A stretch of DNA of 64,000 nt. Origin: JBQSUQ01 sp052384575. Lineage in GTDB: Bacteria; Pseudomonadota; Gammaproteobacteria; Enterobacterales; Pasteurellaceae. Each line of letters opens with the position of its first letter. The stretch's first letter is position 1. The stretch lies in the NCBI GenBank assembly GCA_052384575.1, contig JBQSUQ010000011.1; one strand, 5' to 3'. The position numbers were made by a program, and so were the translations under genes. Shown one piece after another: positions 1 to 8,724 of this stretch. The notes under the pieces are model-generated. The model made no database searches, was not told the origin of the DNA, and saw nothing but the letters and a program-made list of their open reading frames with translations.

Positions 1-578
1 GGCTCCTGTAACGCCATAATTTTAGCGCCTGCTTTTGGAATAAAAGCTTCTGGGATCACAAATTGATCTTCACCATAAAGCGCATTGAAACGATTAGCAA
101 TATCACGCGTAATTTCTAAATGTTGACGTTGATCTTCACCAACAGGCACTTGATGGGCTTGATAAAGCAAAATATCCGCTGCCATTAATACTGGATAAGT
201 GAAAAGACCCACATTGATATTGTCCGCATGCTTACTAGATTTATCTTTAAATTGCGTCATGCGCCCCATTTCACCGAAATAGGTGTAGCAATTTAAAATC
301 CAAGCTAATTGGCTATGCTCAGGCACATGAGATTGAATGAAAATGGTGCTTTTTTCTGGATCAATCCCGCAAGCTAAATAGAGTGCAAGTACATCTAATG
401 TGGCTTTGCGTAAAGTTGCGGGATCTTGGCGGACAGTGATTGCATGTAAATCCACGATACAAAATAGACATTCGTAGTCATCTTGCATTTTTGTCCATTG
501 GCGTAGTGCGCCAAGATAGTTACCAATAGTGAGTTCGCCAGAGGGCTGTACGCCACTTAATACAACAGGTTTTGTCAT
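1..578 (-). CDS. trpS: Tryptophanyl-tRNA synthetase, N-terminal part (cut by window edge)
   Basis: Charges tRNA-Trp with tryptophan in the cytoplasm. About 192 codons are visible from the ATG at 578-576 and the frame runs off the left edge. The class I signature appears early as PSGELTIGNYLGAL (HIGH equivalent TIGN), followed by the family segments FCIVDLHAIT and GEDQRQH. The visible part ends near AKIMALQEP, just before where the KMSKS loop would lie. It is the last gene of a ridA-gph-trpS run on this strand, 68 bp after gph; gph-trpS is also the order in E. coli. Assignment is secure, completeness is unknown. Confidence 0.95.
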   Translation of the reverse strand, partial: MTKPVVLSGVQPSGELTIGNYLGALRQWTKMQDDYECLFCIVDLHAITVRQDPATLRKATLDVLALYLACGIDPEKSTIFIQSHVPEHSQLAWILNCYTYFGEMGRMTQFKDKSSKHADNINVGLFTYPVLMAADILLYQAHQVPVGEDQRQHLEITRDIANRFNALYGEDQFVIPEAFIPKAGAKIMALQE

Positions 579-646
579 TTGCTTATCCTTGATAAAAGAG
601 GTGTCGCGAGTACGCCTATAAAAAATGGAATTTTTCCACCGCAGTT

Positions 647-1321
647 TTATACAATAGTTAAAATATCGGCAAAGTCTGAGAATACCCAATCAGGCTTGCT
701 CTCCGCAATAGGAATATTGTAGTTATAGCCATAGGTTAATCCGACCGCTGCACAGCCTGCAGAATGAGCCGCAATAATGTCATTGCGTGAGTCTCCCACA
801 AAGAGTATTTGATGTGGGTACAGCCCAAATTTGCCACATAAATAATACAATGGAGCTGGATGAGGCTTAATCGCCGGTAAGGACTGTCCACCTAAGGTTT
901 CACTAAATAAATGATCGATACCAAAGGCTTTCAACACAGGTTGAACATGTTGCGTTGGCTTGTTGGTCACCACTGCTAAGATAAAACCTTGCGCTTTCAA
1001 CTGTTCCAGCGTGGATTTGACATTTGGGTATAACTGACTGACATTGCAAATATTTTCGCCATAATAAACATTAAAACGTTGTTTTAATTGTTGCGTTTGT
1101 TGTTCTGTCAGATTGATTTGAGATTGTTGGCTTGCCCAATTTAATGCACGACTAATCAGTACATCAGCGCCATTGCCAATCCAAGTCAAGACCAATTCTT
1201 CATCCGCTTGCGGTAAGCCGAATTCTGCTAAGGCAGAGTTAACGGATAAGGCTAAATCGGGCAGGCTGTTGACCAACGTCCCATCTAAATCAAAACCAAT
1301 TAATTTAAATTGTGATGACAT
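647..1321 (-). CDS. gph: Phosphoglycolate phosphatase (HAD superfamily)
   Basis: Dephosphorylates 2-phosphoglycolate, a by-product of DNA 3'-end repair. The 224-residue protein has the HAD nucleophile motif DLDGTLVNS at residues 11-19 (Asp11 nucleophile, Asp13 acid/base), a later VTNKP segment (motif II/III region) and FVGDSRND carrying the metal-binding acidic residues. Length is typical for Gph. The start lies 4 bp after the ridA stop, so the two are probably co-transcribed and translationally coupled, with trpS following. A generic HAD phosphatase is the alternative, but the trpS neighbour favours gph. Confidence 0.9.
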   Translation of the reverse strand: MSSQFKLIGFDLDGTLVNSLPDLALSVNSALAEFGLPQADEELVLTWIGNGADVLISRALNWASQQSQINLTEQQTQQLKQRFNVYYGENICNVSQLYPNVKSTLEQLKAQGFILAVVTNKPTQHVQPVLKAFGIDHLFSETLGGQSLPAIKPHPAPLYYLCGKFGLYPHQILFVGDSRNDIIAAHSAGCAAVGLTYGYNYNIPIAESKPDWVFSDFADILTIV

Positions 1322-1325
1322 AGGT

Positions 1326-1715
1326 TTATTTTCTCACTGCAATAGCTTCAATTTCAACGCCAACATCTTTTGGTAAACGAGCTACTTCCACGCAAGAACG
1401 TGCGGGGAAATTTGGATGATTATTTTCTTTAAAGAAACGCTCATATTCCGCATTGACGGCAGCGAAATGGTTTAAATCTTTCACAAATACCGTTGTTTTT
1501 ACGATATCACCCACAGTTAAACCGGCTTGTTCAATAATGGCTTTGACATTTTCCAATGATTGACGCGCTTGTGCAACGATATCCGCTGGCACTTCGCCTG
1601 TCGCAGGATTAACAGGGATTTGCCCTGAAGTGAGAACTAAATTGCCTAAATCAACTGCTTGTACATAAGGGCCAATTGCAGCAGGTGCGTTATCAGTATG
1701 AATAATTTTTGTCAT
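1326..1715 (-). CDS. ridA: RidA/YjgF family enamine/imine deaminase
   Basis: RidA hydrolyses reactive enamine/imine intermediates (2-aminoacrylate) released by PLP enzymes and so protects other PLP enzymes. The 129-residue protein matches the family end to end: GPYVQAV near residue 15, the SGQIP segment at 30-34, and PARSCVEVARLP with Arg106, the conserved substrate-carboxylate ligand, followed by Glu121. It is first in the run with gph and trpS. The reading AGGAGAGG stands just upstream of the ATG as a strong ribosome site. The 229-bp divergent gap to the next gene holds an uptake signal at 1778-1786. Confidence 0.92.
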   Translation of the reverse strand: MTKIIHTDNAPAAIGPYVQAVDLGNLVLTSGQIPVNPATGEVPADIVAQARQSLENVKAIIEQAGLTVGDIVKTTVFVKDLNHFAAVNAEYERFFKENNHPNFPARSCVEVARLPKDVGVEIEAIAVRK

Positions 1716-1777
1716 AATCCTCTCCTTTTGTTATCACTAAATTGTTCTACATTCTACACAAAAATCCTTAAAAAAAC

Positions 1778-1786
1778 ACCGCACTT
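1778..1786 (-). repeat. DNA uptake signal sequence (representative of about 40 in window)
   Basis: ACCGCACTT is the complement of the Haemophilus uptake core AAGTGCGGT recognised during natural transformation. By eye I find further exact cores starting at 2507, 2535, 4985, 6841, 6869, 7364, 8445, 8791, 9772, 9788, 11576, 11593, 16367, 17498, 18609, 18738, 23970, 34843, 36008, 36910, 37259, 37999, 38097, 39348, 39360, 40981, 41946, 44282, 44643, 44940, 45851, 46183, 48051, 48284, 49549, 50229, 50843, 51358, 51898, 58716, 61142, 61190, 63341 and 63454. The list was hand-scanned and may miss a few. Confidence 0.95.
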
Positions 1787-1944
1787 TTCCGCATTTGTCG
1801 GCGAATTTGCCCATATCAATGATGTTATCTTGTCCATTATTTATTATTAGTTGAAAATGTATTAACGAAATTTGCGTTTGCCATTTTTGTGGAACGCGTT
1901 AGAATGAAAATCGAAAATCTCAACATAAGAAAAAGGAAAAGAAT

Positions 1945-2490
1945 ATGGCAAAACAAATTGCAGTGCTAGTGGGTAGTAATAGCAAAACATCATTAAGTAA
2001 AATTGTTGTCAACCATTTAAAACAAATCGCACCAGAAAGTCTTCAATTAAATGTGATTGAAATTGCAGACTTACCTTTATATGATCGCGATTTAGATGAA
2101 AATAGCCCAGAACAATACAAGCGTTTCCGTTCTGAAATTGCGGCTTCTGATGGTGTGTTATTTGTTGCACCAGAACACAACAGTGGCGTACCAGCAATGA
2201 TTAAAAATGCAATCGATGTTGGCTCTCGTCCAATGGGTTCAAGCTTATGGCCAGGTAAACCTGCAGGTATTGTTTCTTTAGGCGGTTCAGGCGGTATTCG
2301 CACTGCAGATCAATTACGCGTTATTGCTGCTGGTGGTTTTATCAATATGCCAACCCTTCCTTTTGCAGCTAATATCAGTGGCATTTTCAGTGGCGTATTT
2401 AATGAACAAGGCGAAATTGCTTCTGATTCAGTGAAACAATTATTAGAGAACTTTATTAAAGCTTACGCTGATTTCGTTCAAAAATTCTAA
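1945..2490 (+). CDS. NAD(P)H-dependent FMN reductase (ChrR/SsuE-like flavodoxin fold)
   Basis: Probable soluble flavoprotein that uses NAD(P)H to reduce FMN, quinones or similar acceptors. The 181-residue protein begins with a beta strand and the phosphate-binding loop GSNSKTSLS at residues 10-18. It then has APEHNSGVPAMIKNAIDV and the SLGGSGGIRTADQLR flavin-contacting segment typical of the NADPH_dep_FMN_red family. An AAAAGGAAAAG stretch precedes the ATG as ribosome site. It is a single gene ending at a paired uptake-signal terminator. The true acceptor cannot be read from sequence; chromate, azo dye or quinone reductase are all possible labels within the family. Confidence 0.85.
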   Translation: MAKQIAVLVGSNSKTSLSKIVVNHLKQIAPESLQLNVIEIADLPLYDRDLDENSPEQYKRFRSEIAASDGVLFVAPEHNSGVPAMIKNAIDVGSRPMGSSLWPGKPAGIVSLGGSGGIRTADQLRVIAAGGFINMPTLPFAANISGIFSGVFNEQGEIASDSVKQLLENFIKAYADFVQKF

Positions 2491-2504
2491 GTCAGCTAAT
2501 TGAT

Positions 2505-2550
2505 AAAAGTGCGGTGGAAAATCAATAAGTTTTCACCGCACTTTTTGTTT
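2505..2550 (+). terminator. Intrinsic terminator built from inverted uptake signals
   Basis: Left arm at 2505-2521 carries AAGTGCGGTGGAAAA and the right arm at 2530-2545 carries TTTTCACCGCACTT, ending in a run of T. One inverted pair thus serves as the FMN reductase terminator and as two uptake signals. Confidence 0.88.
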
Positions 2551-2583
2551 GAACCTTTGCAAAAAGAACACATTGCAATTAGA

Positions 2584-3213
2584 TTAATTTTTAACTTGCG
2601 AGAGTTTTTCCTTTTCAGCTGCGAATTGTGCGCCTTTGGCGATCATGCGTAATTGTAAAACCACTCGTTCTTTTAATTCTGCTCGTTCTTTTTTATCCAT
2701 ATCCAGTGCTTTTGACATGGCATTAAATGTGAGGGTAACGCTAGCTTCCGCTTGTACATAGCCCACATGACGCGAGTAATTGAATTTATAGGCAATAAAT
2801 TCGCCTAATTCATCGGTGAAATGTTTAATCTCGCGTGAAACTGCGGTGCGAAAAAGCAAAGATGTGCCAGAGCTTTCGCGTAATAATAGGCGAAAAACAT
2901 TGGGGCTGTTTTCGATAAATTCAAAAAAGGTGTCAATGGACACTTCAATCACACTGCCTCCGTTGCGCAGGCGTTTTTGTGCTTGGCGCATGAGTTGGCG
3001 TAAGGTTAAACCTGCTTCATCCACCATAATTAACCCCAATTCTTCCATATCTTTGAAATGACGATAGAAAGAGGTTGGCGCAATGCCGGCTTCGCGAGAT
3101 ACTTCACGCAAGCTTAGATTAGCGAAGTTTTTTTCAGCGGTAAGTTGGTTAAAGGCTGCGTTAATTAAGGCGCGGCGTGTTTTTTCTTTTTGGAGCGCTC
3201 GAATTCCTGCCAT
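2584..3213 (-). CDS. fabR: TetR-family repressor of unsaturated fatty acid synthesis
   Basis: FabR represses fabA/fabB-type genes in response to the acyl-CoA/ACP pool. The 209-residue protein has an N-terminal TetR helix-turn-helix (SLREVSREAGIAPTSFYRHF, about residues 34-53) and a C-terminal ligand domain that matches FabR (YijC) throughout, including the FIENSPNVFRLLLRESSG segment. It starts 2 bp after the oxyR stop, so oxyR-fabR is one transcription unit. E. coli also has fabR close to oxyR, which supports the specific name over a generic TetR label. Confidence 0.9.
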   Translation of the reverse strand: MAGIRALQKEKTRRALINAAFNQLTAEKNFANLSLREVSREAGIAPTSFYRHFKDMEELGLIMVDEAGLTLRQLMRQAQKRLRNGGSVIEVSIDTFFEFIENSPNVFRLLLRESSGTSLLFRTAVSREIKHFTDELGEFIAYKFNYSRHVGYVQAEASVTLTFNAMSKALDMDKKERAELKERVVLQLRMIAKGAQFAAEKEKLSQVKN

Positions 3214-3215
3214 TT

Positions 3216-4118
3216 TTATTTCTCAACTAATATTGGCTTGATGGTATTTGCAATAGTTTGTGCAATTCGCTCATAGCGTTGGCGTAGCGGCGATCCGGGA
3301 CGATAAATTAAGCTAATTGAGCGTGTCGGCTCGGGATCAGTACAAGGAATATAAGTAACACCTTGACGGTTTGCATCATGTAACATTGCAAGTTGAGGCA
3401 TTAGAGTAATGCCCGCATTGGACGCCACCATATTGCGCAAAGTTTCTAGGCTGGTTGCTTGGAAATGGGTATCTTCTTTTGCGCCAGCGGTAAAGCAATA
3501 ACCTAAGGCTTGATCGCGCAGACAATGTCCGTCGTCGAGCATTAAAATGGCTTTACCTTTTAATTCGGACAGTTTGATTTGTTTTTCTTTTGCCCAATGA
3601 TGATGTTCAGAAACCGCCAACAGCATTTTTTCGTTGAAAATAGGCACATTGATAAATGGATCAGCTTCTTCTGCAGCGGCGACAATGGCGCAGTCTAATC
3701 GTCCACTTTCTAGTTGATCGACTAATTGAGCGGTTTGTGCTTCATAAAGGAAAAGTTCTAAATCCGGATATTCACGCTTTAATGTCGGCATAATATAAGG
3801 CAATAAATAAGGGCTGATGGTTGGAATGACACCAATGTGTAATGGCCCACTCATTTCTTTGCTTTGATTGCTTGCCATTTCGCGCAGTAATTTGACTTCT
3901 CTTAGGATGGTTTTCGCCTGTTCAACTAAGAGCAGGCCCGATTGGGTGAAAAGCACTTTACGGCTAGTACGTTCTAATAATATGGTGCCGAGTTCATCTT
4001 CTAACTTGCGAATTTGTCCACTTAACGTTGGCTGGCTGACATGACAAACTTCAGCTGCACGACGAAAATGTTTATATTCGGACAAGGCGACAAGATATTC
4101 TAAATCTCGGATATTCAT
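3216..4118 (-). CDS. oxyR: Hydrogen peroxide sensor, LysR-family regulator OxyR
   Basis: OxyR activates antioxidant genes after peroxide forms an intramolecular disulfide. The 300-residue protein has the LysR helix-turn-helix at about 18-38 (RRAAEVCHVSQPTLSGQIRKLE). Both redox cysteines sit at the canonical positions, Cys199 and Cys208, in the segment GHCLRDQALGYC. It is divergent from the peroxiredoxin-glutaredoxin gene across 115 bp, the usual arrangement for an OxyR target. fabR follows in the same operon. Confidence 0.97.
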   Translation of the reverse strand: MNIRDLEYLVALSEYKHFRRAAEVCHVSQPTLSGQIRKLEDELGTILLERTSRKVLFTQSGLLLVEQAKTILREVKLLREMASNQSKEMSGPLHIGVIPTISPYLLPYIMPTLKREYPDLELFLYEAQTAQLVDQLESGRLDCAIVAAAEEADPFINVPIFNEKMLLAVSEHHHWAKEKQIKLSELKGKAILMLDDGHCLRDQALGYCFTAGAKEDTHFQATSLETLRNMVASNAGITLMPQLAMLHDANRQGVTYIPCTDPEPTRSISLIYRPGSPLRQRYERIAQTIANTIKPILVEK

Positions 4119-4140
4119 ACAAATCTCTTATTAATATGAC

Positions 4141-4200
4141 CTAATCAATCGGGAGTAACAGTTTGTAACTATATCATAAAATTCGTTATAATCTCACGTG
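4141..4200 (+). promoter_or_regulatory. Divergent oxyR / prx-grx promoter region
   Basis: A -35-like TTGTAA (4163-4168) and a perfect TATAAT (4187-4192) are 18 bp apart, pointing at the peroxiredoxin gene. The adjoining AT-rich stretch with ATAG/CTAT-like quarter-sites (for example GTAACTAT at 4165-4172) is where an OxyR tetramer would be expected. The -10 is clear; the OxyR site is an inference. Confidence 0.6.
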
Positions 4201-4233
4201 GAAAAACAACCTTAATAAAAATGGGAGATTATT

Positions 4234-4959
4234 ATGTCAAATATGGAAGGGAAAAAAGTCCCTCAAGTTACATTCCATACTCGCCAAGGTGATGCTTGGG
4301 TTGATCTTACTTCTGCTGATTTATTCGATAATAAGACAGTAGTGCTTTTCTCATTGCCAGGCGCTTTTACTCCAACTTGTTCTTCAACGCATTTACCTCG
4401 TTATAACGAATTAGCTTGCGAATTCAAAGCGTTAGGTGTTGATGACATTATTTGTATGTCTGTGAATGATACCTTTGTAATGAACGCGTGGAAAATGGAT
4501 CAAGAGTCTGAAAACATTACTGTTATTCCAGATGGTAACGGCGAGTTCACTGAAGGCATGGGCATGTTAGTGGGCAAAGAAGACTTAGGTTTTGGTAAAC
4601 GTTCTTGGCGTTATTCTATGTTGGTGAAAAATGGTGTGGTAGAAAAAATGTTTATTGAGCCACAAGAGCCAGGCGATCCATTTAAGGTTTCTGATGCTGA
4701 TACCATGATCAAATATTTGAAACCAGATTGGACTGCAAAACCTTCAGTTTCTATTATTACGAAACCAGGTTGCCCATTCTGTGCTAAAGCGAAAAACCTA
4801 TTAAAAGAAAAAGGTTATACTTTTGAGGAAATCGTATTAGGTCGTGACGCGTCAACTATTTCTGTGCGTGCAATCACTGGCAAAACCAGCGTGCCACAAG
4901 TCTTTATTGGTGGTCAATATATTGGCGGCAGCGACGATTTAGAAAAACATTTCGCTTAA
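4234..4959 (+). CDS. Hybrid peroxiredoxin-glutaredoxin (Prx5-Grx fusion)
   Basis: Thiol peroxidase that reduces hydrogen and alkyl peroxides with glutathione through its own fused glutaredoxin. Of 241 residues, about 1-165 form a Prx5-type domain with peroxidatic Cys49 in GAFTPTCSSTHLP. Residues 172-241 form a glutaredoxin with active site CPFC at 180-183 and the substrate-binding TSVPQVFIGG segment. This fusion is characterised in H. influenzae and a few other bacteria. Divergence from oxyR implies peroxide induction. Ribosome site GGGAGA precedes the ATG. Confidence 0.96.
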   Translation: MSNMEGKKVPQVTFHTRQGDAWVDLTSADLFDNKTVVLFSLPGAFTPTCSSTHLPRYNELACEFKALGVDDIICMSVNDTFVMNAWKMDQESENITVIPDGNGEFTEGMGMLVGKEDLGFGKRSWRYSMLVKNGVVEKMFIEPQEPGDPFKVSDADTMIKYLKPDWTAKPSVSIITKPGCPFCAKAKNLLKEKGYTFEEIVLGRDASTISVRAITGKTSVPQVFIGGQYIGGSDDLEKHFA

Positions 4960-4984
4960 TTTCGTCAAAACTTCCTTAAAATAC

Positions 4985-5012
4985 ACCGCACTTTTATTAG
5001 TGCGGTTTTTTT
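4985..5012. terminator. Terminator between convergent prx-grx and recQ
   Basis: ACCGCACT (4985-4992) pairs with AGTGCGGT (4999-5006), followed by seven T on the plus strand and preceded by A-rich sequence on the minus strand, so it may act both ways. It is again built on the uptake signal. Confidence 0.85.
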
Positions 5013-6894
5013 ATTCACTCAGTTGTAATAGGTTGTTGGAAGCATTCAGATTGGCTTTATGCTGTTGAATAATTGCCATAAAGGGCTGGGCGAAACGTTC
5101 CCATTTAATATGACCAACACCATTAATTTGCAACATTTCAATTTTGCTCGTAGGCAAGTATCGAGCCATTTCTTGTAGAGTCGCGTCGCTAAATACAATA
5201 TAAGGTGGGATATTTTCTTTATCCGCAATTTGTTTACGCAAAAAGCGTAAGCGAGCAAAGAGATCCTTGTCGTAATTGGTTACTGCGGCTTTTTGTGGTA
5301 CGGCAATTGTCGTCATCGCTGAAAGGCGTGGTGTAGCAAGTTGTAATGTTTGTTGTCCAAGTAAAATAGCCCTTGCACTTTCAGTTAATTGAAGCTGAAC
5401 GCCTACTTCATTCATGATTTGTTGGATAAAACCTAAATGAATTAATTGGCGAATGACGGATTGCCAATATTCTTTGGTTTTGTCTTTACCAACACCATAA
5501 ACGCTCAGTTGATCGTGTTGATGTTCGCGAATTTTTTGATTATTCATGCCACGCATGACGGCAATAACATATTGCACGCCAAAACGTTGACCAGTTCGGT
5601 ATATGGTCGACAGAATTTTTTGTGCATCAATAAGTGCATCGTATTTTTTCGGTGGATCGAGACAAATATCGCAGTTATTACAAGGTGTTTGCCGATTTTC
5701 GCCGAAGTAATTGAGTAATACCAAACGGCGACAAGTTTGGCTTTCAGCAAATTCGCCAATGGCTTCTAATTTATGTCGTTTAATATCACGTTGATTACTT
5801 TCAGGCTCTTCCATTAGCATTTTATAAAGCCAAGCGTAATCAGAAGGCTCATAAAAAAGAACTGCTTCCGCGGGCAAGTCATCACGCCCTGCGCGTCCTG
5901 TTTCTTGATAATAGGCTTCAATGCTACGAGAAAGATCAAAATGTGCCACAAATCGCACATTGGATTTATTAATACCCATACCAAAAGCAATAGTTGCCAC
6001 AACAACTTGGATGTTATCGCGCTGGAAATCACTTTGTACACGTTCACGTTGTGCAATATCCATGCCAGCGTGGTAGAAATCGGCAGCAATACCACGTTTT
6101 TTCAATGCTTCTGTGATTTTTTCCGATTTATTACGACTGTTGCAATAGACGATGCCACTTTTTCCTTTTTGTGCCGCCACAAAATGACATAATTGCTCAA
6201 TTGGTTTGAATTTTTCCACTAAGGTATAGCGAATATTGGCACGATCAAAGCTACCCACATATAAGTGCGGTTGATTTAAGTGCAGATTTTGCAGGATATC
6301 TTGTCGAGTTGTGCGATCTGCCGTTGCGGTCAATGCCATAATCGGCGCATTAGGAAAAGTTTTTTTGAGGTTACCTAACTGAATATATTCAGGACGAAAA
6401 TCATGCCCCCATTGCGAAATACAATGGGCTTCATCAATCGCAATAAAACTTACATGACAATGGGAAATGAAACTGAAAAAACTGTTTGTCATGATTTTTT
6501 CAGGTGAAAGATAAAGCAATTTAAGTTGTCCTGAAATCGCTTTATTTTGCACCTGTTGTTGCTGTTCATAACTTTGTGTTGAATTGAGGTAATCTGCGGC
6601 AATGCCATTGGCAAGTAGTTGATCAACTTGATCTTTCATTAAAGAAATTAAGGGCGAAATAACGAGGGTCAAACCGCTGAAGCAAAGTGCAGGAATTTGA
6701 TAGCACAGAGATTTCCCATTACCCGTTGCCATGACGATTAGACTGTCTTGTCCTTGTAATGCAGCATGAATGGCTTCTTCCTGCCCTTTGCGGAAGGATT
6801 GATAACCAAAAACCTGTTGTAGAACCTGCTGTGCTTGAGAAAGTGCGGTGAAATTTTGAGGATTTTTAACCGCACTTTCAGAGGAAAGGGACAT
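5011..6894 (-). CDS. recQ: ATP-dependent DNA helicase RecQ
   Basis: 3'-to-5' helicase in the RecF recombination pathway. I place the start at 6894, where ATG overlaps the cyaY stop (TAATG), giving 627 residues; a start 36 bp upstream is possible but lies inside cyaY. Visible features: Walker A region MATGNGKSLCYQIPAL (about 55-70, Asn where E. coli has Gly in GGGKS), DEAH box in AIDEAHCISQWGHDFRPEY, motif VI QETGRAGRD, the zinc-binding CRRLVLLNYFGE...CNNCDIC segment, winged helix and a C-terminal HRDC domain. The coupling to cyaY is tight. Confidence 0.95.
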   Translation of the reverse strand: MSLSSESAVKNPQNFTALSQAQQVLQQVFGYQSFRKGQEEAIHAALQGQDSLIVMATGNGKSLCYQIPALCFSGLTLVISPLISLMKDQVDQLLANGIAADYLNSTQSYEQQQQVQNKAISGQLKLLYLSPEKIMTNSFFSFISHCHVSFIAIDEAHCISQWGHDFRPEYIQLGNLKKTFPNAPIMALTATADRTTRQDILQNLHLNQPHLYVGSFDRANIRYTLVEKFKPIEQLCHFVAAQKGKSGIVYCNSRNKSEKITEALKKRGIAADFYHAGMDIAQRERVQSDFQRDNIQVVVATIAFGMGINKSNVRFVAHFDLSRSIEAYYQETGRAGRDDLPAEAVLFYEPSDYAWLYKMLMEEPESNQRDIKRHKLEAIGEFAESQTCRRLVLLNYFGENRQTPCNNCDICLDPPKKYDALIDAQKILSTIYRTGQRFGVQYVIAVMRGMNNQKIREHQHDQLSVYGVGKDKTKEYWQSVIRQLIHLGFIQQIMNEVGVQLQLTESARAILLGQQTLQLATPRLSAMTTIAVPQKAAVTNYDKDLFARLRFLRKQIADKENIPPYIVFSDATLQEMARYLPTSKIEMLQINGVGHIKWERFAQPFMAIIQQHKANLNASNNLLQLSE

Positions 6895-7223
6895 TAAGAA
6901 AAGCTCACTTCTTCGCCATGTGCGGCGCAAGCTTCAGATAAGCAATCATAAAAGCGTTTGCCTTCAGCGTTGATCCAATCTTCATTTTGCCAAGCAAAGT
7001 GTAATCCGCCCAAACGACTTGCCAACCAGAGTTCTAACATAGCTTCTTGTTTGTTGATCACAATTTGTGAACGATTGCCGAAGGTCATGGTAAAAACAGA
7101 ACCTTGACGCTCAAAATCGACATCGGCATCTTGTTCGTCGCATTGTTCTTCGATGTGATCCCAAACTTGTTCAATATTTTGGTGGAATTCAGCTAAGTTC
7201 ATTTTGTATCCTTTTTTCTGCAT
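6894..7223 (-). CDS. cyaY: Frataxin-like iron-binding protein CyaY
   Basis: Acidic iron-binding protein that modulates iron-sulfur cluster assembly at the IscS/IscU complex. The 109-residue length is standard. The N-terminal helix has the acidic ridge DHIEEQCDEQDADVDFE, and the beta sheet carries RSQIVINKQEAMLELWLAS and GGLHFAW, the frataxin core. It overlaps recQ by one base and is divergent from lptM-lysA, the same neighbour relation known in other gammaproteobacteria where cyaY flanks lptM. Confidence 0.93.
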   Translation of the reverse strand: MQKKGYKMNLAEFHQNIEQVWDHIEEQCDEQDADVDFERQGSVFTMTFGNRSQIVINKQEAMLELWLASRLGGLHFAWQNEDWINAEGKRFYDCLSEACAAHGEEVSFS

Positions 7224-7330
7224 TTTGAGCCTGAATTATAGAGATTTTTTGCGGTTAAGGGTAGCGATAAAATGAAACATTGCCTATAAAATAGTGTAGA
7301 ATGCAAGAAAAGGTTTTTATACAGGACAGA

Positions 7331-7459
7331 ATGATGAAAAAATTAATTTCTTTCGCAATTTTAACCGCACTTTGTGGCATGGTAGCAGCTTGTGGCGTGA
7401 AAGGACCTTTATATTTCCCACAAGAAAACAATCAAACGGAACAAACGCAGCAAAAATAG
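7331..7459 (+). CDS. lptM: Small lipoprotein LptM (YifL family)
   Basis: A 42-codon gene immediately upstream of lysA. It encodes a lipoprotein signal (MMKKLISFAILTALCGMVAAC) with lipobox VAAC and Cys21 as the lipidated residue, followed by the family signature CGVKGPLYFP and a Gln/Asn-rich tail. LptM assists disulfide maturation of the LptD/E outer-membrane LPS translocon in E. coli. Start could be 7331 or 7334; the sequence ACAGGACAG lies just upstream. An uptake signal (7364-7372) is embedded in the signal peptide, coding Thr-Ala-Leu. lysA starts 9 bp after the stop, so the pair is an operon. Confidence 0.88.
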   Translation: MMKKLISFAILTALCGMVAACGVKGPLYFPQENNQTEQTQQK

Positions 7460-7468
7460 GGTTGATAA

Positions 7469-8716
7469 ATGGATTTTTTTCAGTATCAAGGAAATCAGCT
7501 TTTTGCTGAAGCATTGCCTGTTAAGCAATTAGCGCAACAATTTGGCACACCGCTTTATATTTATTCAAAAGCCACATTGGAACGTCATTGGCACGCTTTT
7601 GATAAAGCGTTTGGCGATTATCCTCATTTGATTTGTTTTGCAGTGAAATCTAATTCAAATATTGCTGTATTACAAACCATGGCGAGATTGGGATCGGGAT
7701 TTGATATTGTTTCCCAAGGCGAATTAGAACGCGTGTTAAAAGCGGGTGGCGAACCTCATAAAATTGTTTTTTCAGGTGTGGCAAAAACAGAAGCCGAAAT
7801 TGAGCGAGCATTGCAAGTGGGTATTCGTTGCTTTAACGTCGAAAGTTTGCCTGAACTCTATCGTATTAATGATGTGGCGGGGGGATTAGGAAAAGTGGCG
7901 CCTATTTCCTTACGCGTGAATCCAGATGTGGATGCTCATACGCATCCTTATATTTCAACGGGTTTGAAAGAAAACAAATTTGGTGTGAGTGTTGAATTGG
8001 CATTGGATGTTTATCGCCAAGCAGCAAAATTACCACATATTAAAATAACGGGTATGGATTGCCATATTGGTTCACAACTCACTGAGTTACAACCTTTCTT
8101 AGATGCTACTGATCGTTTAATTGTGCTGATGGAACAGTTAAAACAAGAATGTATTGTATTGCAACATTTGGATCTCGGTGGTGGCTTAGGTGTGACCTAT
8201 ACTGATGAAACCCCACCTCATCCGACAGAATATGCCAAAGCATTATTAGAGAAACTAAAGGATTATCAACTTGAGATTATTCTGGAGCCAGGGCGTGCAA
8301 TCACTGCTAATGCGGGTATTTTGGTGACAAAAGTGGAATACATTAAACGTAATGAAGATCGCCATTTTGCCATTGTTGATGCGGGTATGAATGATATGAT
8401 TCGCCCTGCCTTATATAGTGCTTATATGAATATCGTTGAAATTGACCGCACTTTAGCGCGTTCAGCAGATACTTATGATGTTGTGGGACCGATTTGTGAA
8501 ACCGCTGATTTCTTAGGTAAACAGCGAACTTTAGCCATTGAAGAAGGGGATTATCTTGCGCAACGTTCTGCGGGAGCTTATGGTGCAACCATGAGTTCAA
8601 ACTATAATTCTCGTCCGCGCACCGCAGAAATTATGGTTGATGGCGATCAAGCTTTTGTTATTCGTCATCGTGAAAGCTATGAAAATTTATGGCAACTTGA
8701 ACAATTATTGCCTTAA
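7469..8716 (+). CDS. lysA: Diaminopimelate decarboxylase
   Basis: Last step of lysine synthesis: decarboxylation of meso-diaminopimelate, PLP-dependent. The 415-residue fold-type III protein has the PLP lysine in FAVKSNSN (Lys60), the PLP-phosphate loop HLDLGGGLGV, EPGRAI, and the dimer-contributed CETADFLGK catalytic segment. Length is typical. It lies between lptM and murB in one co-directional run; in E. coli lptM is instead followed by dapF, also a diaminopimelate gene. Confidence 0.96.
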   Translation: MDFFQYQGNQLFAEALPVKQLAQQFGTPLYIYSKATLERHWHAFDKAFGDYPHLICFAVKSNSNIAVLQTMARLGSGFDIVSQGELERVLKAGGEPHKIVFSGVAKTEAEIERALQVGIRCFNVESLPELYRINDVAGGLGKVAPISLRVNPDVDAHTHPYISTGLKENKFGVSVELALDVYRQAAKLPHIKITGMDCHIGSQLTELQPFLDATDRLIVLMEQLKQECIVLQHLDLGGGLGVTYTDETPPHPTEYAKALLEKLKDYQLEIILEPGRAITANAGILVTKVEYIKRNEDRHFAIVDAGMNDMIRPALYSAYMNIVEIDRTLARSADTYDVVGPICETADFLGKQRTLAIEEGDYLAQRSAGAYGATMSSNYNSRPRTAEIMVDGDQAFVIRHRESYENLWQLEQLLP

Positions 8717-8724
8717 GGAGTCGT

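Noticed and set aside
5011..6930. Longer RecQ frame beginning 36 bp upstream
   Set aside because: The extra residues lie within cyaY and are not like RecQ; the ATG overlapping the cyaY stop fits coupling and family length.
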